Source of the DNA: an uncultured Opitutia bacterium
Lineage (GTDB): Bacteria; Verrucomicrobiota; Verrucomicrobiia; Opitutales; Opitutaceae
DNA: 64,000 bases
Assembly: GCA_903873805.1 (NCBI GenBank)
Contig: CAIQQB010000015.1
Span: 1 to 64,000 of the forward strand
Direction of reading: 5' to 3'
Shown here: positions 16,097-25,446 of the stretch, piece after piece
Position numbering within the stretch: the stretch's first letter is position 1
How the letters are laid out: every line of letters starts with the position of its first letter
Made by a program: the position numbers and the translations under genes
Notes under the pieces: model-generated
The model's database searches: none
What the model was told of the DNA's origin: nothing
What the model saw: the letters and a program-made list of their open reading frames with translations, nothing else

Positions 16097-19081
16097 TCTT
16101 CCGGTCCAGCGCCGGAGCGCGCGGCCGGTCAGTGAGCGTTCGCAGGTCTCGATGTCGGGACGCGGACCGGCGTAGACCAGCTCGCCGCCGGCGTTGCCGC
16201 CGCCGGGTCCGAGGTCGATCAGCCAGTCGGCGAGGTTGATCACGTCGAGGTTGTGCTCGATCACGATCACGGTGTTGCCCTGGTCGCGCAGCTTGAAGAG
16301 CAGGTCCATCAGGTTCTGGATGTCGACCCAGTGCAGCCCCGTCGTGGGCTCGTCGAGGATATAGAGCGTGCCACCCTGCTGGCGCTTGCTCAGCTCCAGC
16401 GAGAGCTTGAGGCGCTGCGCCTCGCCACCGGACAGCGTCGTCGCCGGCTGCCCAAGCTTGAGGTAGCCGAGCCCCACCGCGTCAAGCGTCGCCAGCTTGT
16501 CGAGCACGCGCGGGATGTTCCGGAACAGCGTGATGGCCTCGCGGACCGTGAGGTTGAGGACGTCGGCAATCGATTTTCCGTGAAATAGGATCTCCAGCGT
16601 CTCGCGGTTGAACCGCCGGCCGGCGCAGCTCGGGCATGGCGCGTACGCGTCGGCCATGAACTGCATGTCGAGCTTGATCACGCCGTCGCCCTGGCAGCGT
16701 TCGCAGCGCCCGCCGCGGACGTTGAACGAAAACCGGCTGGCCTTGTAGCCGCGCACCTTGGCCAGCGGCACCTGCGCGTAGAGGTCGCGCAGGAGGTCGA
16801 GCAGCTTGGTGTAGGTCGCGGGGTTCGACCGCGGGCTGCGGCCGATCGGCTCCTGGTCCACCTGCACCAGTTTCTCAAAAAACTCGAGGTGCTCGAGGTG
16901 GCGGTGCTGGCCCGGGATGATTTTGGCGCCGTTGAGTTTGCGCGCCGCGGCGGCGGCGAGGATGTCGTTGACGAGCGTGCTTTTGCCCGAGCCGCTCACG
17001 CCCGTGACAACGGTGAGCAGGCCGACCGGAAAGCGGGCGTCGATGCCGCGCAGGTTGTTGGCCCGCGCCTCGCGCACGGTGAGGAACGTGCCGTCGGGCG
17101 CCTTGGTCTTCGCCTCCTTCGTGACGGATTGCCGCCGCGAAAGGTAGGGCCCCGTGCGGGTCTGCTTCGCGGGGGCGGCAATCAGCGCCGCCGGCGGCCC
17201 CTGAAACAGCAGGTGCCCGCCCTCGGTACCCGCGCCCGGCCCGAGCTCGATGATCTCGTCGGCCGCCAGCATGGTCTCGGCGTCGTGCTCGACCACCAGC
17301 ACGGTGTTGCCGCGGTCGCGCAGTGCGCAGAGCTGGCCGATCAGGCGCTCGTTGTCGTGCGGGTGCAGCCCGATGCTCGGCTCGTCGAGCACATAGATCA
17401 CGCCCATCAGGCCCATGCCAAGTTGCGTGGCCAGCCGCACCCGCTGCGCCTCGCCGCCGGACAATGTGCCGTAGTCGCGGTCAAGCGTGAGGTAGCCGAG
17501 GCCGGTCTCCTCCAGAAAACGCAGCCGCTGCTCGATCCCGGTGACCACCTCGCGCAGCGCCTCGTTGTCCGCCAGCGTCACCGCGAGCTGCTGCGCGACC
17601 GCGTGCGCCGCGGTGACATCGAGGGCCATGAAGTTAGGAAAGGTGATTCGAATTAATGTAGGCGGGGTGCCCCCACCCCACTCCGAATCGCGGGGTGAGG
17701 GCACCGCGCCTACATAAACCGCCCCGCTTCGCGCGTTCAGGCGCGTGCCATGGCACTCGGGGCACGGCCCGCTGACCATGAAGGTCGTCAGCCGCGCCTG
17801 AAATCCTTCGCTCTCAGTGTGGTAAAAGCTCTCCTCCAGATCGGCGATCACGCCGGCAAACCGCTGGACCTTGGCCGTGCGCATCCGGCGCAGCTTGAAG
17901 GCAAACTCCCGCTCGCCCGCCCCGTGCAGGATGGCGTCGCGCGTCCCCACCGGTAGGTCCTGCCACGGCACGTCGGCGTCGAACGGCAGCTGCTCGGCCA
18001 GCTGTTTGAGCAGGGCGTTGTGTTTGATGATGAGATTTTTTCCGCCGATGCGCCATGGCTTCAGCGCGCCCTCGCGGATGCTCTTCGTCGGGTCGGGCAC
18101 CAGCAGCTCCGGGACGAAGCGCCGCTTGCGGCCCAGCCCGCCGCAGGTCGGGCAGGCGCCCTCGGTGTGGTTGAACGAAAAATGTTTCGGCGTGAGCTTC
18201 TCGAACACGTCGCCGCATACCTCGCAGGACAGCGTCTGCGAGAGGGAAAGCTCCCGCCACTCCGCTGGTCTCAAGTCTGCTGTAGCCGGGGTCGCTGACC
18301 CCGGTTCCGTTTTCGATGGCCTCAGACCGGGGTCAGCGACCCCGGCTACAGGATTCTTCTGCGCCAGCACAATCGCCCGGTCCTGGCCCTCGCGGAACGC
18401 GAGCTCGAGCGAATCGGCGATGCGGCTGTGCTGGTCGGGGTTGGCGACCAGCCGGTCCACCACAAGGTCCACCACCACATCCTTGGTGCCGCCCGGCACG
18501 AGGTTGGGGTCGTCGAGGTTCTTGATCTCGCCGCCGATCCGCACGCGCTGGAAGCCCCGCTGCCGCAGCCGGGGAAGCTCGTCGCGCAGGACGCTGGGCT
18601 TCGCCTGCAACGCGGGCGCGAGGATCATGATCCGTTCCCCGGCGCAGGCGGCGAGCACGCGCCCCACGTTGTCATCGAGCGAGCGCATGACGACGCGGCC
18701 GCCGTCTTTGGGACAAACCTGCGCGCCGTGCAGCGCCCAGAGCAGCCGGGCGTAGTCGGCGATCTCGGTGACGGTGGCGATGGTGCTGCGCGGCGAGTCG
18801 CCGCCCGTGCGCTGCCCGATGGCGAGGACCGGCGAAAGCCCGTGAATGAAGTCGACCTCGGGCCGCGGCAGCTGGTCGAGAATCTGCCGCGCCTGAGTCG
18901 AGAGCGACTCCATGTATTTGCGGTGGCCCTCGGCGTAAATCGTGTCGAACGCGAGCGACGACTTGCCCGACCCGCTCGGTCCGGTGACGACCACAAGCTT
19001 CCCCCGCGGCAGCCGCAACTCGAGGTTCTTCAAGTTGTGCTCCCGCGCGCCTTTGACGTGGAGGTGGGTCGCAGCCGGCAT
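16082..19081 (-). CDS. uvrA: excinuclease ABC subunit A (UvrA family, with inserts)
   Basis: UvrA is the damage-sensing ATPase of nucleotide excision repair. The 999-aa product has two ABC modules: Walker [10 protein letters not shown] (residues 34-42) and GVSGSGKST, and signatures [12 protein letters not shown] and [12 protein letters not shown]. It also has two zinc modules (CEVCGDVF...[14 protein letters not shown]...CPSCAG). It diverges from standard UvrA in places ([22 protein letters not shown]), so it may be a second paralogue. Two palindromic elements sit in frame at about residues 244-268 and 456-476. The ATG at 19081 was chosen at the family N-terminus ([20 protein letters not shown]). 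Confidence 0.92.
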   Translation of the reverse strand: MPAATHLHVKGAREHNLKNLELRLPRGKLVVVTGPSGSGKSSLAFDTIYAEGHRKYMESLSTQARQILDQLPRPEVDFIHGLSPVLAIGQRTGGDSPRSTIATVTEIADYARLLWALHGAQVCPKDGGRVVMRSLDDNVGRVLAACAGERIMILAPALQAKPSVLRDELPRLRQRGFQRVRIGGEIKNLDDPNLVPGGTKDVVVDLVVDRLVANPDQHSRIADSLELAFREGQDRAIVLAQKNPVAGVADPGLRPSKTEPGSATPATADLRPAEWRELSLSQTLSCEVCGDVFEKLTPKHFSFNHTEGACPTCGGLGRKRRFVPELLVPDPTKSIREGALKPWRIGGKNLIIKHNALLKQLAEQLPFDADVPWQDLPVGTRDAILHGAGEREFAFKLRRMRTAKVQRFAGVIADLEESFYHTESEGFQARLTTFMVSGPCPECHGTRLNARSGAVYVGAVPSPRDSEWGGGTPPTLIRITFPNFMALDVTAAHAVAQQLAVTLADNEALREVVTGIEQRLRFLEETGLGYLTLDRDYGTLSGGEAQRVRLATQLGMGLMGVIYVLDEPSIGLHPHDNERLIGQLCALRDRGNTVLVVEHDAETMLAADEIIELGPGAGTEGGHLLFQGPPAALIAAPAKQTRTGPYLSRRQSVTKEAKTKAPDGTFLTVREARANNLRGIDARFPVGLLTVVTGVSGSGKSTLVNDILAAAAARKLNGAKIIPGQHRHLEHLEFFEKLVQVDQEPIGRSPRSNPATYTKLLDLLRDLYAQVPLAKVRGYKASRFSFNVRGGRCERCQGDGVIKLDMQFMADAYAPCPSCAGRRFNRETLEILFHGKSIADVLNLTVREAITLFRNIPRVLDKLATLDAVGLGYLKLGQPATTLSGGEAQRLKLSLELSKRQQGGTLYILDEPTTGLHWVDIQNLMDLLFKLRDQGNTVIVIEHNLDVINLADWLIDLGPGGGNAGGELVYAGPRPDIETCERSLTGRALRRWTGRSAPG
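17656..17715. repeat. 60-bp GTAG-ended palindrome inside uvrA
   Basis: The element begins ATGTAGGCG and ends CGCCTACAT, with internal inverted GGGGTG/CACC-type blocks. Its 60 bp are a multiple of three and read through in uvrA as roughly 20 extra residues ([18 protein letters not shown]) after the motif [14 protein letters not shown]. Standard UvrA proteins do not have this sequence at that place. Confidence 0.85.
18280..18351. repeat. 72-bp perfect palindromic element inside uvrA
   Basis: The 25-bp arms at 18280-18304 and 18327-18351 are exact reverse complements. Each contains its own smaller hairpin (CCGGGGTC...GACCCCGG), and the outer ends are CTGTAG and CTACAG. The length of 72 bp keeps the uvrA frame and adds about 24 residues ([19 protein letters not shown]) just before the first zinc module. 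Confidence 0.92.
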
Positions 19082-19270
19082 GGGTGGAGACCGCAACTTA
19101 CCAGATTCCGCCGAAGGGCAAACGGTTTTGTTCAACGATGCCTTGCGGGAAGCAATTCGCGCTAGCTCGGTCTCGTATGAATTAGGATAAGATTCAGGAG
19201 ATCTTCAGCACGGGCAGAATCAAGCTGCTGGAGTGTCGCTTTCAGCTGGCGTCTCCCTCGGGGGCGCGGC

Positions 19271-20461
19271 ATGAAGACGGGCATGTCCGCGCCCGATGCT
19301 CCGCCCCGTGTGCTCTCCGACACCCAGCGCAAGCTCGTCGGGTTCGCCGCGGCGCTGCTCGCGGTGGCCGTCATCCTCGCCCTGCTCGTCGGCACGGTCG
19401 CCGGACTCGGCTGGCTCCTCGGGTTCTTCGCCGGCGTGCTCTGGCCGCTCGCCGTCGCCGGCATCCTCGCCCTCATCCTCCGGCCGGCGGTGGACGCCAT
19501 CGGGTCCCGCCTGAAATTCCACCGGGCGACCGCCGTCATCATTCTCTACGGCGCGGCGGCCATCGTGCTGGCCGGCTTCCTGATCGTCATCCTTCCGCCG
19601 CTCCTCGACCAACTCGACGACCTCATCCACTCCCTACCAGAGCTCTGGCAGCGGGCACTCACCTGGACGCGCGGGCACGTGCCGGACTGGGCGGGCAACG
19701 TGGACACGCTCATCGGCAGCCCGAGCGTACGCGACCTCGGCAAATCCCTCTCGGCCGAGGTGCAGAAACTGCTCGGCGGGGCGGGCTCGGGCCTGGCCTT
19801 CGCCGGGGCCGGCGTGCTCGCGGTGGCGGGCTTCGTCAGCCACCTCCTGCTCGTGCCCTTCTATCTGTTTTTCCTCTTGCTGCTGCATCCGGACCGGGCG
19901 CGCGGCCGCGTGCAGGCGCCGGACTTTCTGCCTCCGTCGCTGCGGGAGGACGTCACCTTTCTCACCCGCGAATTTCTGGGCATCGTCGAGTCGTTCTTCC
20001 GCGGCCAGCTGCTCATCGGCGCGATCATGGGGATGCTCTACGCCCTCGGGTTCACGCTCGTCGGCCTGAAGTTTGGCTTCATCCTCGGCCTCGCCCTCGG
20101 GCTGCTCAACGTCGTCCCGTACCTCGGCACCCTCACCGGTCTCGTCACGGCCCTTCCCATCGCACTGCTCCAGGCCGACGGCGGCGGGCGCCTCGCCGGG
20201 CTGGTGCTCGCGGTCATGGGCGCCGTGCAGATGACCGAAGGCTGGGGGCTCACCCCGAAGATCATGGGCCATCGCACCGGGCTGCATCCGATGGCGATCA
20301 CGGTGGCGATCTTCTTTTGGACGACCGCGCTCGGGTGGCTGCCCGGGCTGGTGCTGGCCGTGCCGCTGACCGCGTTTCTCGTCACTGCCTGGCGGCTGGT
20401 GCGGAAGAAATACCTTGCCGCCGCCCCAAAGCAGAAGAATCCAATATCGCCGGAGGGGTGA
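19271..20461 (+). CDS. AI-2E family transporter (PerM/TqsA-like permease)
   Basis: The 396-aa polytopic membrane protein has about eight hydrophobic segments. It shows the pattern of the AI-2E transporter family: two to three N-terminal helices, a soluble stretch (LIHSLPELWQRALTWTRGHVP), then helices with GQLLIGAIMGMLYALGFTLVGLKF, GLLNVVPYLGT and the C-terminal block LTPKIMGHRTGLHPMAITV. Family members export diverse small molecules or act as Na+/H+ antiporters, so the substrate is uncertain. The start is the first ATG at 19271; an ATG four codons later is possible. Confidence 0.9.
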   Translation: MKTGMSAPDAPPRVLSDTQRKLVGFAAALLAVAVILALLVGTVAGLGWLLGFFAGVLWPLAVAGILALILRPAVDAIGSRLKFHRATAVIILYGAAAIVLAGFLIVILPPLLDQLDDLIHSLPELWQRALTWTRGHVPDWAGNVDTLIGSPSVRDLGKSLSAEVQKLLGGAGSGLAFAGAGVLAVAGFVSHLLLVPFYLFFLLLLHPDRARGRVQAPDFLPPSLREDVTFLTREFLGIVESFFRGQLLIGAIMGMLYALGFTLVGLKFGFILGLALGLLNVVPYLGTLTGLVTALPIALLQADGGGRLAGLVLAVMGAVQMTEGWGLTPKIMGHRTGLHPMAITVAIFFWTTALGWLPGLVLAVPLTAFLVTAWRLVRKKYLAAAPKQKNPISPEG

Positions 20462-20597
20462 CACCGAGTGCACAGGGGGCTGGCCTACGACCCCAGCGCG
20501 AGCCCTGATTCTGACCAGTCTGTTCCCGCCTCGGTGAACTCTGCCGTTGCCTCTGTGACCTCTGTGTCCAACTGATTTGTTTGCCTGATTTTTCCCC

Positions 20598-20888
20598 ATG
20601 CCCGACCACCGCCCCCCGCCCGAGAATTGCGCCAACTGCGGCGCCGCCATTCCCCGCAACGCCCGCGCGTGCCCGGAATGCGGCGCCGATGAGGCGATCG
20701 GCTGGCGCGAGGAATCGGTCTATGACGGGACCAACCTGCCCGAGGAGGTCTGGCGCGACACCGACGAGTATGCCGACGGCACGCCCGCCCCGCGCCGCGA
20801 CGTCAACGGTCTCCCCTGGTATTGGTGGGTCGTCGGTGTCGCCCTGCTGCTGCTGCTCGTGCTCGGCACCTTGCAACTTCTCCACTAG
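20598..20888 (+). CDS. small zinc-ribbon membrane protein
   Basis: The 96-aa protein has an N-terminal zinc ribbon (Cys11, Cys14, Cys25, Cys28: CANCG...CPECG), a short acidic linker and one C-terminal transmembrane helix (WWVVGVALLLLLVLGTLQLL). This tail-anchored layout is common in uncharacterised Verrucomicrobiota proteins. It ends 11 bp before the GH53 gene, so the two may be co-transcribed. Confidence 0.8.
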   Translation: MPDHRPPPENCANCGAAIPRNARACPECGADEAIGWREESVYDGTNLPEEVWRDTDEYADGTPAPRRDVNGLPWYWWVVGVALLLLLVLGTLQLLH

Positions 20889-20899
20889 CCCCAGTCCCC

Positions 20900-22057
20900 A
20901 TGCCACTCCCCACCCCGCCCCTGTTTCCCTCCGGCCGAAGCCGGCGGATCTCGTTCTCAACCGGCCTGCTTTTCCTGGGCGTCGTGCTTTCCTCCTGCCG
21001 CTCCGCCGGGGCCGACACGCCGGCGCAGCCGGCCGCCGCGCGGGCCCCTTTCATCATCGGCGCCGACCTGTCCGCGGTGCAGGCGTCGGAGGACCGGGGC
21101 ATGCATTACAGTGACCACGGCGTCCAGCAGGACATCCTGGCGATCATGAAGGCCCATGGGTTCAATTACGTCCGCCTGCGGGTTTTCGTGGAGCCGGCCA
21201 ATCCGGGCGGTTACAGCCGGCAGGGCTACTGCGATCTCCCGCACACCCTCACGATGGCCAAGCGGGTGAAATCCGCCGGGCTGGGGCTGCTGATCGACTT
21301 CCATTACAGCGACACCTGGGCCGATCCGGGCAAGCAGACCAAGCCGCTCGCCTGGCGCGCGCTCACGCTGCCCGAGCTCGTCCAAAAGGTCCACGACTAC
21401 ACGAAGGATGCCGTGGCGCAGCTCAAGGCCGCCGGAGCGACTCCCGACATGGTCCAAATCGGCAATGAAATTACTCCCGGCATGCTTCTGAACCGACTGC
21501 CCGCCGGAGGCCGCGGGGGCGGCGCAGCCCAGACCGTCTCCACCCAGCCCGAGGGCAGCACCAAGGAGTGGGACAATCTCGCCGCGCTGCTCAAGGCGGG
21601 CATCGCCGGCACCCGGGAGGTCGATCCAAAAATCCTCGTCATGCTGCACATCGACAAGGGCGGGAACAACGCCGTTTCCCGCACCTGGATCGACAACGCC
21701 CTCAAGCGCGGCGTGTCGTTCGATATCCTCGGTGAGTCCTGCTATTCGGTCGCCAAGTGGCAGGGGCCCGCCTCGGGCTGGAAGGCCAACTTCACCGACC
21801 TCGCACAGCGTTATCCGCAGCTCTCGTTTGTCATCGCCGAATACGGCTATAGCGACGCCACCTCCGATTATCCCCGTGATATCCGCGAAGCCAACGACGT
21901 GATGCTGACGCTGCCCGGCAAAAAGGGTCTTGGCACGTTCATTTGGGAGCCGACGCAGAACACTAATCACCAGTCGATGTTCGACGGCCAGACAGGCGCC
22001 GCGTTGCCAGTCCTGTCCACCTACGACGAGGTCAGCAAACAGGCGGCGACCTGGTAG
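20900..22057 (+). CDS. arabinogalactan endo-beta-1,4-galactanase (GH53), lipoprotein
   Basis: GH53 enzymes cleave beta-1,4-galactan side chains of pectin. The 385-aa product has a lipoprotein signal (LGVVLSSC, lipidated Cys33) and a TIM-barrel domain. It contains YVRLRVFVEPAN, GLLIDFHYSDTWADPGKQ, the acid/base Glu in VQIGNEITPGM and the nucleophile Glu in FVIAEYGYSD. It is probably anchored to a membrane and faces the periplasm or cell surface. The ATG at 20900 was chosen because it starts at the lipoprotein signal. A longer frame overlaps the zinc-ribbon gene and was rejected. Confidence 0.93.
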   Translation: MPLPTPPLFPSGRSRRISFSTGLLFLGVVLSSCRSAGADTPAQPAAARAPFIIGADLSAVQASEDRGMHYSDHGVQQDILAIMKAHGFNYVRLRVFVEPANPGGYSRQGYCDLPHTLTMAKRVKSAGLGLLIDFHYSDTWADPGKQTKPLAWRALTLPELVQKVHDYTKDAVAQLKAAGATPDMVQIGNEITPGMLLNRLPAGGRGGGAAQTVSTQPEGSTKEWDNLAALLKAGIAGTREVDPKILVMLHIDKGGNNAVSRTWIDNALKRGVSFDILGESCYSVAKWQGPASGWKANFTDLAQRYPQLSFVIAEYGYSDATSDYPRDIREANDVMLTLPGKKGLGTFIWEPTQNTNHQSMFDGQTGAALPVLSTYDEVSKQAATW

Positions 22058-22119
22058 TCGATCCGCGGCCATCATCCGAGCTGCACCGCGATCCAACCGC
22101 ATCCGTCGGGCTCATCCGG

Positions 22120-22494
22120 TCAAGGCCCCGCCAAGATTTCCTGGCGAAGTTTCTCGCGCACTTGGGTCAGGAGTTCCTGCTGGCTGATGCCCTGGCGGCG
22201 GGTCTCGAGCCGGGCCCAGTTCAACAGCCGCCAGAGCTTGAACAGCGGCATGCCCTCCGAAGTGAGCGCCAGCGTGGTGCCGCAGGGACAGTTGGCCAGC
22301 GACACGGCGCCCACCGGCTTGAGCGGATGCCAGCGACCCATTTCCGCATCATACGACATGGGTGAACCGACATTTTTGGTGACCAGCTGATACTCCCGGA
22401 GTGTGGCATACTTGCGCTGGCATTTGGGGCAGACCTTGGGAAAGAGCCCCTCCAGATGCTGCCGGATGCTCTTGATCGCTTCTGCTTCCGTCAT
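22120..22494 (-). CDS. hypothetical zinc-ribbon-like protein, 124 aa
   Basis: This is an unrecognised cytoplasmic protein. It has a CPKC pair at residues 22-25 and a CPCG pair near residue 70, which probably form one zinc site. Its ends are helical and charged (LTQVREKLRQEILAG). It lies 31 bp downstream of the next minus-strand gene (22526), and the two could form an operon. Confidence 0.7.
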   Translation of the reverse strand: MTEAEAIKSIRQHLEGLFPKVCPKCQRKYATLREYQLVTKNVGSPMSYDAEMGRWHPLKPVGAVSLANCPCGTTLALTSEGMPLFKLWRLLNWARLETRRQGISQQELLTQVREKLRQEILAGP

Positions 22495-22525
22495 GGCTGG
22501 AATCTCCCGGAGACTGAAGGCGCGT

Positions 22526-22966
22526 TCATGGGTTCAGCTCCCTCGCCTCGTCATCGAATGAACCGCCTGGTCCGGAAAGAAGTTCGGGATCGTCGTTCGC
22601 GGAGAGTCCAAGCCAGGCCAGGGCCTCCGACCGCTCGCGGAAAATCGCAATTTCCCGCTCTCCGGCCAGATTGCGGTAGGCTTCAAACATCCGGCCGAGG
22701 GCAAACTGCAGGTCCGTTGATACCACAAAGGCGCGCGGGGAGTGTTTGCCGAAAACGTTCGGAACGGCCAGGGTGCGCACATCCTGACTCGTGAGCATGA
22801 GCTCGGTGACCCCGCGAAAGTCGAACAGCTGCCTAAACCGGGGCTGGAAATCCGGGTGGCGGAGCAGGCGTGCGATATGGTCCAGCCCGACGGACACATC
22901 CAGCCGACCGGTCGCCCGGGAAAAAACCACCTCCAGTTTGGTGTCGATGACAAAGTCGGCGGGCAT
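22526..22966 (-). CDS. hypothetical protein, 146 aa, STAS-like
   Basis: The protein has no signal peptide. The pattern of a start strand, VFSRATGRLDVSVGLDHI, FRQLFDFRGVTELMLTSQDVRTLA and AFVVSTDLQFALGRMFEAYR resembles the SpoIIAA/STAS-type alpha-beta fold found in many small unknown proteins. The ATG at 22966 was chosen because upstream residues in the frame are poorly biased. It is divergent from the ExbB operon. Confidence 0.7.
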   Translation of the reverse strand: MPADFVIDTKLEVVFSRATGRLDVSVGLDHIARLLRHPDFQPRFRQLFDFRGVTELMLTSQDVRTLAVPNVFGKHSPRAFVVSTDLQFALGRMFEAYRNLAGEREIAIFRERSEALAWLGLSANDDPELLSGPGGSFDDEARELNP

Positions 22967-23202
22967 GTGATGGAGCTTCGGTAATCGGAATGACAGGTAG
23001 AACCGTGTTTTTTTTGCGGCCCACTTCGGGCCGGCTTTACCCCGTTGTCGAGATAATAGGTAAAACACCCTAGTTATCCGACCCTTGACCGGTGGCTGCA
23101 GGCTCCGGCCAAACCGGCTGAGAATGACGTGGGACAAGAACCGGCGCCCACGGACCGAACCGAAGCTTGCGGGCCCGTCCCGCTGTTTTAGCCTGTGCCA
23201 CC

Positions 23203-23862
23203 ATGACCACGCTCTGCACCCTGGCGTTCCTGATGGGGAAATCCCCGCTGGAACTCTTTTCCAGCGGCGGCCCCCTCATGTGGCCGATCCTCCTGGTTTC
23301 CTTTGTCGTCCTCACGGTCGTGCTGGAACGCACGACCTTCCTGCTCCTTGAGTCGCGACGCCGGAACCCCGCCCTGGTGGAGCAGATCATCGACCGCGTC
23401 GGCGCGGGCGATGCTGCGGGCGCGCTGACCCTCGGCCGGGACAGCCGGGACTTCGTCGTCCGCGTGCTGGTCCACGCCCTGTCGCACCGGGGCCAGTCGC
23501 GCTCGAGTGCATTTTTGCACGCCGCCAACCGCGAATTGAAACGCTTCCAGCACGGCCTCGCCGTGCTCGACACCTGCATCACCGCGGCCCCCCTGCTCGG
23601 GTTGCTCGGCACCGTAACCGGGATGATGAACACCTTTGGCGCCCTCGGTTCGGGGGATATCGCGGCCAACGCCAGCAGCATTACCGGCGGCGTCGGCGAG
23701 GCGCTGATCGCGACGATGTGCGGCCTGGCCATCGCCATCGTCGCCCTGCTGCCCTTCAACATCCTCAACGCCCGGGTCGAGCAGGCCCGGCATGACCTGA
23801 CCGACGCCGCTAACGCCCTGGAACTTTCGCTCCGGGCGGAGGCCGCCACCCCGGTCACCTGA
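23203..23862 (+). CDS. exbB: MotA/TolQ/ExbB proton channel family protein
   Basis: The 219-aa inner-membrane protein has three transmembrane segments: SGGPLMWPILLVSFVVLTVV, then after a cytoplasmic loop TCITAAPLLGLLGTVTGMMN and GVGEALIATMCGLAIAIVALLPF. This is the proton-conducting core of ExbB. With ExbD it energises TonB using the proton motive force. The ATG at 23203 was preferred to a TTG at 23167. It is the first gene of a seven-gene run (23203-27531). Confidence 0.93.
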   Translation: MTTLCTLAFLMGKSPLELFSSGGPLMWPILLVSFVVLTVVLERTTFLLLESRRRNPALVEQIIDRVGAGDAAGALTLGRDSRDFVVRVLVHALSHRGQSRSSAFLHAANRELKRFQHGLAVLDTCITAAPLLGLLGTVTGMMNTFGALGSGDIAANASSITGGVGEALIATMCGLAIAIVALLPFNILNARVEQARHDLTDAANALELSLRAEAATPVT

Positions 23863-23874
23863 GGACTTCCCGCC

Positions 23875-24336
23875 GTGCCGGAGCCGTCCCCACAACCCTC
23901 CCCGCTGACCGCGGGCCTGGCCGCCCTCGGCGGCGGGAAGCGCCGTCGCGCCCGGATCGAAATCATTCCACTGATCGATGTGATTTTCTTCCTGCTCGCG
24001 ACTTTCGTGCTGTTCACTCTGTCGCTCAACCAGTCGGGCGGCCTCCGCGTGGCCTTGCCGACCGCCGCCACCGGCGAGCCGCGGGACGCCCATGGAACCC
24101 TGACGCTGACCGTCACCGCCGACGGCTCCATCGCCTGGAACCGCCAGCCCGTCAGCACCGCGGAGTTCAGCGCCCGGCTGCAGGCGCTGCTCCGGACGGA
24201 GCCCAATCCGCGCGTGCTGATCAACGGGGATGAACACGCCCGGTTTGCGGCGGCAAGGTCGGTGCTCGACGAGCTGCGCAACGCGGGCATTGCCCAGATA
24301 AAGTTTGAAACCCAGGTACGGCCCGCCGGCCCCTGA
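23875..24336 (+). CDS. exbD: ExbD/TolR family protein, copy 1
   Basis: The 153-aa product has a cytoplasmic N-terminus, one transmembrane helix with the proton-relay Asp (IIPLIDVIFFLLATFVLFTL) and a periplasmic domain. The start codon is GTG at 23875, 12 bp after exbB, with AGGA about 10 nt upstream. It is closely similar to the next gene in the helix region (nearly identical RARIEIIPLIDVIFFLLATF), indicating a duplication. Confidence 0.92.
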   Translation: MPEPSPQPSPLTAGLAALGGGKRRRARIEIIPLIDVIFFLLATFVLFTLSLNQSGGLRVALPTAATGEPRDAHGTLTLTVTADGSIAWNRQPVSTAEFSARLQALLRTEPNPRVLINGDEHARFAAARSVLDELRNAGIAQIKFETQVRPAGP

Positions 24337-24344
24337 ACAACTCC

Positions 24345-24779
24345 ATGTCCGATTTTTCCCCAGCTCTGACCGGCCGCGGACCACGTCGGGCCCGCATCGA
24401 GATCATCCCGCTGATCGACGTGATCTTTTTTCTGCTGGCGACCTTTGTGCTGTTCACGCTGGCGCTGAATAAAATCCAGTCGGTGCCGGTGGAGCTGCCC
24501 CGGGCCGGGCTGGCCCCGGCCCCCGAGGCTGCGGACGACCTGGTGATCCTGCAGATTTCCCACCCTGGCACCGCGTATTGGAACCGGGAGCCGATCACCT
24601 CGGCCGAAATCCCCCCGCGCCTGCGCCAGCTGCGCCAAACCTCGCCCCGGCCGCGCGTGCTGGTAGCCGGGGACAACCAAGCGGACTACGGCGATACTAT
24701 CCGCGCCCTTGATGAGGTGCGCCTGGCCGGCATCACCCAGGTGTCGGTCGAAACCACTGACCGCCCCACGGGGCGCTGA
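24345..24779 (+). CDS. exbD: ExbD/TolR family protein, copy 2
   Basis: This 144-aa second ExbD has the same conserved helix and Asp, but a distinct periplasmic part (ISHPGTAYWNREPITSAEIPP). It starts 8 bp after the first exbD. Two ExbD copies beside one ExbB are common in TonB systems and may form a heterodimer within the ExbB pentamer. Confidence 0.92.
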   Translation: MSDFSPALTGRGPRRARIEIIPLIDVIFFLLATFVLFTLALNKIQSVPVELPRAGLAPAPEAADDLVILQISHPGTAYWNREPITSAEIPPRLRQLRQTSPRPRVLVAGDNQADYGDTIRALDEVRLAGITQVSVETTDRPTGR

Positions 24780-24786
24780 ACCGGGC

Positions 24787-25443
24787 ATGTCGCGCTCCCT
24801 CCTCCTCGCCGCCCTCGGATCCGCGTTCCTGCATGCGGCCTTGCTCTGGAGCTTCACCCAACGGCCGGTGGCCCCGGCCGCGGTCGTGCCGCCGGTGCCA
24901 ACCCTTGAGGTCATCCTCGCCCCGGCGCCCGCGGCTGAGCCCGTCCCGGTGGCGGGCGAAACCGCTCCGGCCAGTCCGGCTCCGGTCGAGCCTCTCCCGC
25001 GGCCGACCGCCCCGCCCTCCCTCCGGATCGACTCCACCTTCGTGCAATCCCTGCAGCCTCCCGCGGTCCCGGTGCCATCGGGCACCACCGTCCCGCTTCC
25101 CGCGGCACTGGCCGGCCACGGGACGGGCGGGGACGGAACCCAGGCCCTCTTTGACTTGGCCAGCCTCGATCAGGCATTCGAAGCCTTGGTGCGCGTGCCC
25201 CCGGTTTACCCGGAGGAACTGCGCCGGGAAGGTCTCAATGGATCGGTGCGCGTCAGTTTCATCGTGGACGCCCAGGGCAATGTGCAGGAGCCGCACATTC
25301 TCGAGGCCAGCCATCACGGTTTCGAGGCCCCGGCGCTGCAGGCGATCAGCCAGTGGAAGTTCCGCCCCGGAAAAAAAGACGGCCGGGCGGTGAGCACCCT
25401 CAACGTCCAACAGACTTTCAATTTCACTTTGTCGGATCACTGA
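24787..25443 (+). CDS. tonB: TonB family energy transducer
   Basis: The 218-aa protein has one N-terminal transmembrane segment (LLLAALGSAFLHAALLWSF), a Pro-rich periplasmic stretch and a C-terminal TonB domain (YPEELRREGLNGSVRVSFIVDAQGNV; ALQAISQWKFRPGKKDG). It transmits energy from ExbB-ExbD to outer-membrane receptors. It starts 7 bp after exbD copy 2. No TonB-dependent receptor gene is in the window. Confidence 0.92.
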   Translation: MSRSLLLAALGSAFLHAALLWSFTQRPVAPAAVVPPVPTLEVILAPAPAAEPVPVAGETAPASPAPVEPLPRPTAPPSLRIDSTFVQSLQPPAVPVPSGTTVPLPAALAGHGTGGDGTQALFDLASLDQAFEALVRVPPVYPEELRREGLNGSVRVSFIVDAQGNVQEPHILEASHHGFEAPALQAISQWKFRPGKKDGRAVSTLNVQQTFNFTLSDH

Positions 25444-25446
25444 GCG

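Noticed and set aside
20822-20899. Earlier start for the GH53 gene
   Set aside because: It overlaps the zinc-ribbon gene in another frame, while the ATG at 20900 places a lipoprotein signal at the N-terminus.
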